A DNA stretch of 62,406 nucleotides from Candidatus Pseudoscillospira faecavium (lineage in GTDB: Bacteria; Bacillota; Clostridia; Oscillospirales; Oscillospiraceae), in assembly GCA_904420565.1 (NCBI GenBank), contig CAJFVV010000035.1:1-62406 (forward strand). Reading direction: 5' to 3'. This document shows, piece by piece, positions 15,722 through 23,498 of this stretch. Made by a program: the position numbers and the translations under genes. Every line of letters starts with the position of its first letter. The first letter of the stretch is position 1. The notes under the pieces are model-generated. The model saw nothing but the letters and a program-made list of their open reading frames with translations, did not search any database and was not told the origin of the DNA.

Positions 15722-16888
15722 ATGTTAGGTAATTTCAGTTATTGCAATCCCACCCGTCTGTATTTCGGCGAAAAGGCCCTGGAGCGCCTGGGCGGCGAGC
15801 TGGATCAATACGGCAGCAAGGTGCTGCTGGCCTATGGTTCCGGTTCCATCAAAAAATCCGGCCTGTACGACCAGATTCTCGAAATTCTTCAGGCCCACGA
15901 AAAGGAGGTCATTGAACTTCCCGGCATCATGCCCAATCCTACCGTGGAAAAGCTCTATGAAGGCTGTGAGCTTGCCCGCGCCCACGATGTGGATTTGATT
16001 CTCGCCGTGGGCGGCGGCTCCGTGTGTGATTATGCCAAAGCCCTTTCCGTCTCCGCCTGGTGTGAGGAGGACCCCTGGGACAAATACTATCTGCGCATGG
16101 AGGATGTGGACAACCGCATCCTGCCCGTGGGCTGCGTGCTCACCATGGCAGGCACCGGCTCGGAGATGAACGGCGGCGCTGTCATCACAAACCACGAACA
16201 GAAACTGAAAATCGGCCATGTATTCCGGGACAATGTGTTTCCGAAATTCGCCATCCTCAATCCAAAGCTGACCTATACCCTGCCAAAATACCAAATGGTG
16301 GCCGGCTGCTATGATATTATGAGCCACCTGATGGAGCAGTATTTTTCCGGAACGGATGACAACACCTCGGATTACATCATGGAAGGACTGATGAAATCCC
16401 TGATTCACAGCAGCCGCATCGCCGCCGAAAATCCGGAGGATTATGAAGCCCGCAGCAACATTATGTGGATTGCCACCTGGGCGCTGAACACCCTGGTGGC
16501 CAAAGGCAAAAGCACCGACTGGATGGTGCACATGATCGGCCAGTCTGTGGGCGCTTACACCAACGCCACGCACGGCATGACCCTCTCTGCCGTCTCCATG
16601 GCTTATTACCGCCACATCTGCCCCGCGGGTCTTGCCAAATTTGCGCGCTTTGCCCGCAATGTCTGGGAGATTGAAGCGGCGGATAAAACAGTGGAAGAAC
16701 TGGCCGAAGCGGGATTGCAGGCCATGGAGGACTGGATGAAGGAACTGGGCCTTGTTCTGCATCTGAAGGAGCTGGGCGTCACAGAGGATATGATCGACGG
16801 CATTGCAGAAGGCTCCTTCATTCTCACCGGCGGCTACAAAACCCTTGACCGCGCAGAAATTGCAGAAATTCTCAGAGAAAGCATGTGA
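15722..16888 (+). CDS. Iron-containing alcohol dehydrogenase (butanol dehydrogenase type)
   Basis: A 388-residue group III alcohol dehydrogenase, reducing aldehydes or ketones with NAD(P)H. It shows NPTRLYFGE, the dinucleotide-binding AVGGGSVCDYAKALS, TMAGTGSEMNG, and the iron ligands around CYDIMSHLMEQYF and ATHGMTLSAVSMAYY. Members close to this length and N-terminus (MLGNFSYCNPTRLYFG) are usually annotated as NADPH-dependent butanol dehydrogenases; the substrate range cannot be fixed from sequence. AAAGGAGG is located 8 bases before the ATG, and a strong promoter lies about 70 bases upstream. A sugar O-acetyltransferase gene follows closely and probably shares the transcript. Confidence 0.92.
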   Translation: MLGNFSYCNPTRLYFGEKALERLGGELDQYGSKVLLAYGSGSIKKSGLYDQILEILQAHEKEVIELPGIMPNPTVEKLYEGCELARAHDVDLILAVGGGSVCDYAKALSVSAWCEEDPWDKYYLRMEDVDNRILPVGCVLTMAGTGSEMNGGAVITNHEQKLKIGHVFRDNVFPKFAILNPKLTYTLPKYQMVAGCYDIMSHLMEQYFSGTDDNTSDYIMEGLMKSLIHSSRIAAENPEDYEARSNIMWIATWALNTLVAKGKSTDWMVHMIGQSVGAYTNATHGMTLSAVSMAYYRHICPAGLAKFARFARNVWEIEAADKTVEELAEAGLQAMEDWMKELGLVLHLKELGVTEDMIDGIAEGSFILTGGYKTLDRAEIAEILRESM

Positions 16889-16915
16889 AACATGAAGATG
16901 GAGGGAATGCATACC

Positions 16916-17503
16916 ATGGAAGTTTCTGAAATGCTGGAACACTTAAATCGCGGGGAAAAAATCACCGGCGGTTCCGCACTGCACCAGTGCATGACCCGGC
17001 AGGCCCATGTCGCATTGCGCTTGACTGCCGAACTCAACAGCGGTTATCACACGCCGGAAGAAATTCGGCAGATTTTTTCCGAACTCATCGGAAAACCCGT
17101 GGACGAAAGCTTTTCCATGTTTCCGCCCTTTTACACCGACTGCGGCCGGAACATCACTGTGGGCAAACACGTCTTTTTCAATTCCGGCTGCCGCCTGCAG
17201 GACCAGGGCGGCATCACCATTGGCGACGGCTGCCTGCTGGGCCACAATGTGGTGTTGGCCACGCTGAACCATGAGATGGACCCGTCCCACCGGGCAGACA
17301 TGATCCCGGCGCCCATTGTCATTGAGAAAAACGTCTGGATCGGCGCCAACGCCACAGTCTGTCCTGGCGTCACCATCGGCGACGGCGCGGTGGTTGCGGC
17401 AGGCGCTGTCGTCACCCGGGACGTTGCGCCGGGCAGCGTGGTGGGCGGCGTCCCCGCCCGACTGATCAAAACCATTCCCATAGAAAAAACAGAAGCAGAC
17501 TAA
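16916..17503 (+). CDS. Maltose/galactoside O-acetyltransferase-like protein (hexapeptide repeat)
   Basis: A 195-residue left-handed beta-helix acetyltransferase of the LacA/Maa group. The C-terminal two thirds show hexapeptide repeats: [48 protein letters not shown] and [13 protein letters not shown]. The catalytic His is in TLNHEMDP. It would transfer acetyl from acetyl-CoA to a sugar hydroxyl. The ATG at 16916 is preferred because GGAGGG sits about 10 bases before it; earlier in-frame ATGs at 16892 and 16907 are badly spaced. It is 27 bases after the dehydrogenase stop. Confidence 0.88.
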   Translation: MEVSEMLEHLNRGEKITGGSALHQCMTRQAHVALRLTAELNSGYHTPEEIRQIFSELIGKPVDESFSMFPPFYTDCGRNITVGKHVFFNSGCRLQDQGGITIGDGCLLGHNVVLATLNHEMDPSHRADMIPAPIVIEKNVWIGANATVCPGVTIGDGAVVAAGAVVTRDVAPGSVVGGVPARLIKTIPIEKTEAD

Positions 17504-17536
17504 GCCGGTTTTCTGCTGAATATCCAACCAGCCCAA

Positions 17537-17570
17537 AAGCGCCCGGGATGCCATGGCATCCCGGGCGCTT
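17537..17570. terminator. Bidirectional terminator between convergent genes
   Basis: A perfect 34-bp palindrome centred on CCATGG (AAGCGCCCGGGATGCC and complement) lies between the plus-strand acetyltransferase and the minus-strand Fe-S gene. Confidence 0.85.
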
Positions 17571-17575
17571 CCTGT

Positions 17576-18205
17576 TTAATCACACACAGCGGTGTCCTGT
17601 CCCAGGGTTTTCCCCTGTGCTTTGCACTCCCCGCCGCGGCAGCGCAGCTTGCAGACGCTTTGCGTCATAGCGCCCATGGGACAGACGGCGCACCAGGTGC
17701 GCGGCCTGTAAAGCACCATCAGCACCAGGCCAAGAAGCAGCGAAGTCAGCATCAGGCCATACAGGCCAAAGCTGAACTGCGCCGCCCAGGGCGGCACTGT
17801 CCCGGCGGAATACGCCCAGTCCCACGGCACGCGGAAGCTCCAAAACAGCTGCACCGCTTCCCGCAGGGACGCCGCGCCGGCGCCCACCAGATACGTTTGA
17901 AAAAGCATATTGCAGAACATCATCATAAAAAATGCTAAGAATCCATAGCGAAAAACGGGCGACAGCAGCCATTTCGGCGCGCTTTTTCCCCGGGAGCACT
18001 TCCACTTCCCGCCCAGCTGCGCAAACAGCTGCCCGCGGCCGCACAGGCGGTTGCAAAAAAATTTATTGCCGCCAAACAGAGCAAAGAGCAGCGGCAGGAA
18101 GAAATCAATCAGGCCCAGCCAGGCAAAAAGAATATTGAAAAAGCCCAGCGTAAAATAAAGAATGGACCAGATCCACAAATAATCATACCACCGCTTTTTT
18201 CTCAT
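17576..18205 (-). CDS. NapH/YccM-like membrane 4Fe-4S protein
   Basis: A 209-residue membrane protein with about four hydrophobic segments (IWSILYFTLGFFNILFAW, FLPLLFALFGG, FFMMMFCNMLF and LMLTSLLLGLVLMVLY). It has two Cys groups on loops: FFCNRLCGRG and TWCAVCPMGAMTQSVCKL, with a further GGEC. This is the pattern of membrane electron-transfer proteins such as NapH or RnfB partners. The start at 18205 is taken because the ferredoxin gene upstream ends at 18183 and the two overlap by 23 bases. It probably passes electrons between the quinone or membrane side and a soluble ferredoxin. The partner oxidoreductase is not encoded here. Confidence 0.75.
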   Translation of the reverse strand: MRKKRWYDYLWIWSILYFTLGFFNILFAWLGLIDFFLPLLFALFGGNKFFCNRLCGRGQLFAQLGGKWKCSRGKSAPKWLLSPVFRYGFLAFFMMMFCNMLFQTYLVGAGAASLREAVQLFWSFRVPWDWAYSAGTVPPWAAQFSFGLYGLMLTSLLLGLVLMVLYRPRTWCAVCPMGAMTQSVCKLRCRGGECKAQGKTLGQDTAVCD

Positions 18206-18395
18206 GCGCTTCCCTCGCCTCCATCTGAATACACTCCGCAGGGCACTGCTTTGCACACCGGCCGCAGCCGATGCAGCGCTGCCCATCCACCACGGCATAG
18301 CAGCCGCGGTATACCCAAACCGCTCCTTTTGGACACTCTTTCTCACAGGTCCCGCAGGAAACGCAGCGTCTGCGATTCACTGCGGCAATTCTCAT
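18183..18395 (-). CDS. 2[4Fe-4S] ferredoxin
   Basis: A 70-residue ferredoxin with two classical clusters: CVSCGTCEKECPKGAVW and CIGCGRCAKQCPAECIQ. It is a soluble electron carrier. The ATG at 18395 lies 13 bases after AGGAGGG. A TTG two codons earlier (18401) is better spaced and could be the true start. The gene overlaps the membrane Fe-S gene downstream, so the two are made together and probably form one electron path. A Crp/Fnr-type regulator lies immediately upstream on the same strand. Confidence 0.88.
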   Translation of the reverse strand: MRIAAVNRRRCVSCGTCEKECPKGAVWVYRGCYAVVDGQRCIGCGRCAKQCPAECIQMEAREAHEKKAVV

Positions 18396-18434
18396 GGGCA
18401 ATCCAATCCCTCCTTTTCCGCGCGGGAAAGGCAA

Positions 18435-18474
18435 AAGCCCCGCGCTCTGGAAACAGTGTACCAGAGCGCAGGGC
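18435..18474 (-). terminator. Terminator of the Crp/Fnr gene
   Basis: On the minus strand CGCTCTGG and CCAGAGCG pair around a 10-nt loop, extended by GCCC/GGGC, and are followed by TTTTGCC. Confidence 0.7.
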
Positions 18475-18496
18475 CGCCGTATGTAAGCCGCTCACA

Positions 18497-19162
18497 TTAA
18501 GTCAGCGCGCGCAGTTTCTCCTTGTCCAGCACGGTCACACGGCCGCGGCTCAGGGAGACAATCCCCTCCTGGGCAAAATATTTCAGAACCTTTGTCACCA
18601 CTTCCCTGGCGCTGCCGATATACCGGGCAATCTCGTCGTGGGTAAGGGCGATAACCGCGCCGCCGCGCGTATATTCATCCCACAAAAAAATCGCCACACG
18701 CCGGTCTGCCCCCATAAATAAAATCTGCTGCATGGTCCACATAATATCGGAAAAGCGCTCGCTGGCCGTTTTATAAAGGAACAGTTCCGCCTCCGGCCGA
18801 TCCTGTATCACGCGGGAAAAGACCGCAGCGGGCACTGTGATTGCCCGGGTATCCTCAATGGCCTCAATCAGCACATCGAATACAATGGCGTCCATCAGGC
18901 AGGATGCCGCCATGACACAGGCTTCTCCCCCATGCACGCGGTACAGCGTCACTTCCCGCCCCTCTTCCGAAACGATATAGGTGCGCAGCTGGCCGGAGCA
19001 CAGCAGCAAGATCCCCTTGCAGCCCTGCTCTGCCCGGTGGAGCACCGTTCCTTTGGGATAAAAAATCTCGACGCTGCTTTCCAAAATTGCCGACTGCTGC
19101 TGCGGCGCCAAATCTTTCCAAAACGGAAATGCCTCCGCAAACAGCGCTTCTCTTTCCTCCAT
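18497..19162 (-). CDS. Crp/Fnr-family transcriptional regulator
   Basis: A 221-residue regulator with an N-terminal cyclic-nucleotide-binding-like beta barrel (FYPKGTVLHRAEQGCKGILL, RTYIVSEEGREVTLYRV) and a C-terminal winged helix containing LTHDEIARYIGSAREVVTKVL, the Crp-family recognition helix. The sensory domain has only scattered cysteines (CKG, CSG, CVM, CLM), so a Fnr-type cluster cannot be assumed. The start at 19162 has GGAGGGG 9 bases upstream. The gene precedes the ferredoxin and membrane Fe-S genes on the same strand and may control them in response to redox or energy state; this is inference from position. Confidence 0.88.
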   Translation of the reverse strand: MEEREALFAEAFPFWKDLAPQQQSAILESSVEIFYPKGTVLHRAEQGCKGILLLCSGQLRTYIVSEEGREVTLYRVHGGEACVMAASCLMDAIVFDVLIEAIEDTRAITVPAAVFSRVIQDRPEAELFLYKTASERFSDIMWTMQQILFMGADRRVAIFLWDEYTRGGAVIALTHDEIARYIGSAREVVTKVLKYFAQEGIVSLSRGRVTVLDKEKLRALT

Positions 19163-19323
19163 GGCGATTCCCCTCCGTTTCAGCAGATGGTTTTCCAAAT
19201 TCTTTATGCTTTGATTATACTGCAAAAGATCCCAGAGCTCAATGGCGCTTTTTCCGATGTCCCGCAGCTGAAATGATTATTTTCTCTCCACCTTATTTTT
19301 TTGTAAAGCTTTGAAAAAGGGGG

Positions 19324-19351
19324 TTGACATATAAAATCAATCTGCTAAAAT
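19324..19351 (+). promoter_or_regulatory. Promoter of the structured RNA
   Basis: TTGACA (19324-19329) and TAAAAT (19346-19351) with a 16-bp spacer and an extended TGC just before the -10. Confidence 0.75.
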
Positions 19352-19354
19352 GGG

Positions 19355-19533
19355 CACTGTTCGTTTTGCGCAGGAATGGCATTTCTCGAAACAGCGTTTT
19401 GGGGAACGCACTTCAATTGCTGCGCTGGTGTAAAAGGAATCTGCTCATCTGAGGGCTTGCAATCGCAATTGCAACGGCCGGAGAAGATGTCGAGTGCGCT
19501 CGGTTATTGTTTTCAATAACCGGGCGTTTTTTT
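19355..19533 (+). ncRNA. Structured noncoding RNA or riboswitch-like leader, family not recognised
   Basis: About 180 nt between a strong promoter and an intrinsic terminator contain no gene but pair well. GCACT near the 5' end can pair with AGTGC (19494-19498). Arm 1 is GCGCAG / CTGCGC enclosing GCGTT-ttgggg-AACGC. Arm 2 is CTCATCT / AGATG-tc-GAG enclosing TTGCAAT-cgca-ATTGCAA. The terminator CGGTTATTG / CAATAACCG with seven T residues follows. It lies 42 bases before the start codon of an ABC exporter locus, so it may be a riboswitch or attenuator for it. It does not match the riboswitch consensus motifs I know. Confidence 0.65.
19500..19533 (+). terminator. Terminator of the structured RNA
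   Basis: Stem CGGTTATTG / CAATAACCG followed by GGCG and TTTTTTT (19527-19533). Confidence 0.85.
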
Positions 19534-19574
19534 ATATATTTATACATTTTTTCAAAGGAACGTGTATCACCCAT

Positions 19575-21022
19575 ATGAAATTAATCATCCGCTTTTTAAA
19601 ACCGCACTGGCTTTGATTTGTCGGGACTGTTTTGCTGCTGGTGAAATTCTCAGCCATGTGACCAGCGACCTGGACAAAGTCTCAGAAACTCTGCAGACCG
19701 GCCTGCTGAAACTGATTGTGGCCATCGGCACTGTGATCGGCTCGCTGATCGTGATGTTCTACTACAGCATACCCTTTACCTGCATTTTCCTTGTATTCAT
19801 GGTAATTACCATGGTAATCACCAAAATCGTCGCGCAGAAGAATCTGGAAAGCGCCTCCAAACGCCAGGAAACTATCGGTACCTTGACCGGTATCGCGGAA
19901 GAATTCTACAACGGGCGCAATGTGATCAAAGCCTATAACCATGAAGCCCAAAGCCTGGCCCAAGTTGCCGCCTGCGCAGAAGAAAACCGCGCCGCCAACC
20001 AGCGCACGGACTTTTTGACCTTCTGCGTCAATCCGCTGATCCGTCTGATCACCCGCCTGGCCTATGTGGTCATTGCTGTGCTGGCAGGACGCGCCATGCT
20101 CAGCGGCTCCATGACCGTCGGCGTAGTGCAGGCATTTTTCCAGTATATCAACCAAACCGCAGAGCCGCTGACCGAGGCTTCTTATATGATCAACTCCCTG
20201 CAATCCGCCCTGGCCTCTGCAGAGCGCACCTTTGCCCTGCTGGACGAGGAGGAAGAAGTGCCGGACAATCCATCGCCAGCCGTTCTGGAACACGCCGCAG
20301 GCCGCATCGCCTTTGAGCATGTCAGCTTCGGCTATGACCCGGATCACCTTCTGATGCGGGATATCAGCTTTTCTGCTCAGCCGGGTCAGAAAATCGCCGT
20401 GGTCGGCAGCACCGGCGCAGGCAAAACCACACTGATTAACCTCCTGATGCGTTTCTACGAGGTAAACGGCGGAAAAATCACGGTAGACGGCGTTGCCTCA
20501 GCTGAGATGAGCCGCAGCGAACTGCGCCGAAATTTCGGCATGGTGCTGCAGGACACCTGGCTCTTCGGCGGCACAGTGGCTGAAAACATCGCCTGTGGCA
20601 AACCGGAAGCCACCCGCGAAGAAATTATCGCCGCTGCCAAAGCCGCCAAGGCAGATTACTTCATCCGCACCATGCCCCAGGGATACGACACGATTTTAAG
20701 CAACGAAGCAGGCAACCTGTCCGCCGGGCAGCGGCAGCTGCTGACCATCGCCCGCGTCTTTCTCTGCAACCCGCCGATCCTGATCTTGGATGAAGCCACC
20801 TCCAGCGTGGACACCCGCACGGAAGCTGAAATCGGCAAGGCCATGAAAAAACTGATGGACGGCCGCACCAGCTTCGTGATTGCCCACCGGCTGTCCACCA
20901 TCCGGGACGCGGATAAGATTCTCTTTATGGAACACGGAAACATCATCGAACAGGGTGACCACAAAACCCTGCTGGCCAAAAAAGGTGCGTATGCGGCGCT
21001 GTACTACAGCCAGTTTGAATGA
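19575..21022 (+). pseudogene. Deletion-fused ABC multidrug exporter remnant
   Basis: Two half-size exporter genes seem to have collapsed into one. An ATG at 19575 with AAAGGAA upstream encodes MKLIIRFLKPHW, the typical start of the first subunit of heterodimeric exporters, then a TGA at 19614. Near 19640 the reading jumps to a different frame that resumes inside a second subunit (GEILSHVTSDLDKVSETLQT), missing its first membrane helices. The rest is intact to 21022: part of the membrane domain, Walker A GSTGAGKTT, signature LSAGQRQ, Walker B LILDEAT and the H-loop IAHRLST. The 5' boundary and any internal start are uncertain; an internally started fragment could still be made. Confidence 0.75.
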
Positions 21023-21051
21023 GTTGTCTCACAGGCTGGAAACCTGGCTTG

Positions 21052-21088
21052 AAAGCACGGGAGCACTTTCATTATGCTCCCGTGCTTT
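21052..21088 (+). terminator. Terminator after the ABC remnant
   Basis: Stem AAAGCACGGGAGCA / TGCTCCCGTGCTTT with a 9-nt loop. The T-run is short. Confidence 0.65.
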
Positions 21089-21115
21089 ACAGATCCCAAC
21101 GTCGGCAAAACCATC

Positions 21116-21144
21116 TTGAAGCGCTTTCCGGCAGCTGGTATACT
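21116..21144 (+). promoter_or_regulatory. Promoter of the unknown gene at 21169
   Basis: TTGAAG (21116-21121), 17-bp spacer, TATACT (21139-21144), about 25 bases before the start codon. Confidence 0.65.
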
Positions 21145-21168
21145 GTAATTGATGAAGGGGGACAGAAG

Positions 21169-22278
21169 ATGATTTATACGCTCAATGCAAGGGACTTCCT
21201 TTTATATCCCGCTATGAAATCCTATTTTGCACTGAACGCTGAGGACATCTATCAAGCGCTTCAAAACGGATTTGAATTATTGCAAAGGCAGCTCGCTGCA
21301 AAAGGGATCTCTTATGATGCGCTCAAAGGCGCCCTGATTCCAAATCAGGATAAAAAGAAATTTGAAACCTGTTTCGTGATAGACACCATGCAAATGGATG
21401 TTTCAGACTACGGATATGCTGTTTTTGAAAAACTGATTCCTCTTTTGGACCACAACAGCACCTACAGCATTTTGTGCGGCGATTATATCGATTATCTGGC
21501 GCCATATTGCAATGATTCCCAGCAGCTGCTGCACAGTGCACTCAATGACGTCCTGATCAGATGCCATCCCTCTGACTACGGGCACAGCCATCAGTATTAT
21601 CTCATTTATTGCAATCGGCTGACCGGAAATCAGCGGCTGAAAATTGTCGAGGGCCTTTACCCCCATCCGTGGTTCACGGGCTTTGCCGATGTAACTTACA
21701 ACTCCCAGTTCAAAACATACATTTCCACCATCTTATCCCCCCTCTGTATCAAGAATAAAACCAAAATCATTATGCCCTATCCTTCCAATTGCCGGGAGGA
21801 TGAAACTCTGGACCCACAGCAGTTTCTTTTCGTGTCCAATGGCTTCTCTGTTTGCAGCATCAATGAAGACAGCTACGGCGCTTTTTTGAGCTATAAAATT
21901 GAAAGCACCGTGCCCGATGAACAAGACGTCGCTTTTTCTTTCAATGCCTTGCTTCCCAAATTTGATTCATTGGAAAAAATGAACCTGAATATCACAGAGG
22001 AAAGATGGGCGCAATATCTGACCAACACAGAAACAGGAAAAGGCAAAATTATAGAAACACTGGGATATCATGCAGAAGAAAAAGCGCGATTTCAAAAAGA
22101 AGTGTTCAAGCAGATCTGCGCCAACTATATCTACAATTTGAATCAAAACAGCCATGGTGCATGGTTGTTTGATGTCTGTGTGGAACTTCCAACCAAAAAC
22201 GGTCATCGCCGAAAAACCATGGTGGCTCTGAAATATGCCCCCGACACGGGGACAGTGGATGTTGTCACCATCACATAA
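21169..22278 (+). CDS. Protein of unknown function (369 aa)
   Basis: A 369-residue soluble protein with no signal peptide, no clear membrane segment and no motif I can place. It is rich in aromatic residues, with blocks such as YTLNARDFLLYPAMKSYF, CHPSDYGHSHQYYLIYCN and EKARFQKEVFKQICANYIYN. AGGGGGAC precedes the ATG at 21169 by 6 bases and a sigma-A promoter lies just upstream, so it is a stand-alone expressed gene. Its codon choice looks less GC-rich than that of the metabolic genes, and it borders a decayed exporter and an array of hairpin repeats, so acquisition by transfer is possible. Confidence 0.7.
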   Translation: MIYTLNARDFLLYPAMKSYFALNAEDIYQALQNGFELLQRQLAAKGISYDALKGALIPNQDKKKFETCFVIDTMQMDVSDYGYAVFEKLIPLLDHNSTYSILCGDYIDYLAPYCNDSQQLLHSALNDVLIRCHPSDYGHSHQYYLIYCNRLTGNQRLKIVEGLYPHPWFTGFADVTYNSQFKTYISTILSPLCIKNKTKIIMPYPSNCREDETLDPQQFLFVSNGFSVCSINEDSYGAFLSYKIESTVPDEQDVAFSFNALLPKFDSLEKMNLNITEERWAQYLTNTETGKGKIIETLGYHAEEKARFQKEVFKQICANYIYNLNQNSHGAWLFDVCVELPTKNGHRRKTMVALKYAPDTGTVDVVTIT

Positions 22279-22887
22279 ACAGCGACATATGGTAAACAGA
22301 CAGCCCTCAGAACGGCACGCGTTCTGAAGGCGTCGGCAAAAGCTGACAGCTGCATCCAAACCGGGGTTCAGCACAGCGGGTCCGGTTTGCAAAGGAGGCG
22401 CAAGGGAGCGGGCGAATACATCTTTGGCCTCAGGCATAAAAAAGACGTTGAAGCAAAGCAGACTTTGCTTCAGCGTGGAAGGCACAGTTAAAATCGATAT
22501 TTCGAAATCCCGAAAAGGCATAGGAAAATCGCCCAACCGGCCTTCTGGGCCGCGGCGCGAGTACGCCGTACAAGCGTTTTCACCGCAGGTGGAAATCTTG
22601 GCGGAGGAGTGGCTTTGCCGCCCCGAGCATTGAAATCCCGAAGGGTGGAGCGGGCCTTTGGCCCGCGGAGTCCACAAAAAAGGACACGATGTAAGTCGTG
22701 TCCTTTTTTGTGGAAGGGACGGTCAAAATCGATATTTCCCCGTAACGGGACAAATCCGCCGCAAAGCGGCGGACCCAAATCGCAACCCAGCGTAAGCGGT
22801 TGCAATTTGGAAAGGAGGAGCAGCGGCGTGAGCGCACTCTGACTTTTAAAAAAAGTCGGAGCAAGCGATACATAGCTTGCTCCGACG
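22279..22887. repeat. Array of modular intergenic hairpin repeats
   Basis: This 600-base stretch has no convincing gene. It holds at least two copies of a unit in which a hairpin is followed by GTGGAAGGNACNGTYAAAAT and CGATATTTC. Copy 1 has GAAGCAAAG-caga-CTTTGCTTC and its core at 22475-22503. Copy 2 has a long hairpin at 22671-22712 and its core at 22710-22738. A third, partial copy (GTCGGAGCAAGC / GCTTGCTCCGAC, then GTGGAGC) runs directly into the 3' end of tRNA-Thr. Palindromes such as CCGCCGCAAAGCGGCGG and GCAACC-cagcgtaagc-GGTTGC lie between, each followed by GGAAAGGAGGAGCAGCGGCG-like sequence. Open frames here are repeat artefacts. Confidence 0.65.
22845..22882 (-). terminator. Terminator of tRNA-Thr
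   Basis: On the minus strand GTCGGAGCAAGC pairs with GCTTGCTCCGAC and is followed by seven T residues, directly after the tRNA. Confidence 0.75.
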
Positions 22888-22963
22888 TGGAGCTACTGGC
22901 CGGACTTGAACCGGCGACCTGCTGATTACGAATCAGCTGCTCTACCAACTGAGCCACAGTAGC
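22888..22963 (-). tRNA. tRNA-Thr (anticodon CGT)
   Basis: A 76-base cloverleaf read on the minus strand, with encoded CCA. The acceptor arms GCTACTG and CAGTAGC pair, the anticodon stem GCTGA / TCAGC encloses loop TTCGTAA with anticodon CGT (reads ACG), and the T-arm has GGTTCAAGTCC. It decodes threonine. Confidence 0.96.
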
Positions 22964-23002
22964 TTATCAAATTTTTATTTGCATCGCTCAGACGCGGATA
23001 TT

Positions 23003-23031
23003 ATATTACCATACTGTATTTCATTCGTCAA
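23003..23031 (-). promoter_or_regulatory. Promoter of tRNA-Thr
   Basis: On the minus strand TTGACG (23031-23026), 17-bp spacer, TAATAT (23008-23003), about 40 bases before the tRNA. Confidence 0.7.
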
Positions 23032-23186
23032 CTGTTTTCTGCCTCAAATTTTCGGAAAACGGAAATTATACAAATTGTAATGTTTTCCCGATTTTCGCGA
23101 AAAGATTCCATTTTTCCCTTTTTTCTGCCTTACTGAACCATTCGACAAAATTCTTCTTTTTTCGATTTCATATCCTTTTTATCTCA

Positions 23187-23316
23187 AATATCCACTTTTT
23201 CCACACTTTTTTCCCCAGTCACTTTTCTTTTCTATCTCCCCTATTAAATTTACATAAATTTTTTAATAAAGATAGACTACAGCGAGTTATTCACATTATC
23301 CACACACTTTTCCACA
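23187..23316. other. DnaA-box cluster in an AT-rich gap
   Basis: The gap from 22964 to 23457 has no gene and is strikingly AT-rich. It contains back-to-back perfect DnaA boxes TTATTCACA (23287-23295) and TTATCCACA (23296-23304), and two one-mismatch copies TTTTCCACA (23197-23205 and 23308-23316), all on the same strand. AT-rich sequence continues to about 23430 and could unwind. The layout resembles an origin or a DnaA-binding control locus, but dnaA and dnaN are not adjacent and neighbouring genes point toward the site. Confidence 0.55.
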
Positions 23317-23457
23317 ATCATTTTTTACAGAAATATCAATACTTATCAGGAAGATTAGCATAAATTGTCATACCTTGAAACGCCATTTTTCAAAATTTTA
23401 TTTCCCGATTTTTATTTACATAATTTGATATCAACAGTTTTGAACACTATTTTTGCC

Positions 23458-23497
23458 AAAAAAGTTCCGGGCCTTTCTTTTTCGGCCCGGAACTTTT
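23458..23497 (-). terminator. Terminator of the polA-rimI-tsaD operon
   Basis: Stem AAAAGTTCCGGGCC / GGCCCGGAACTTTT with a 10-nt loop, ending just before the tsaD stop codon. Confidence 0.85.
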
Positions 23498-23498
23498 C

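Noticed and set aside
19355..19533. 6S RNA, T-box or cobalamin riboswitch identity for the structured RNA
   Set aside because: It has two arms rather than one long rod, no T-box sequence and no cobalamin box, so these labels were not used.
22488..22957. Minus-strand frames with repeated ISILTVPST-type peptides
   Set aside because: They are translations of the hairpin repeats and run into tRNA-Thr. The peptides change frame between copies, as expected for noncoding repeats.
23240..23440. A dif-like site in the AT-rich gap
   Set aside because: Two TTATGTAAAT half-sites occur (near 23251 and 23417 on the minus strand), but neither has a matching second arm at a 6-base spacing.
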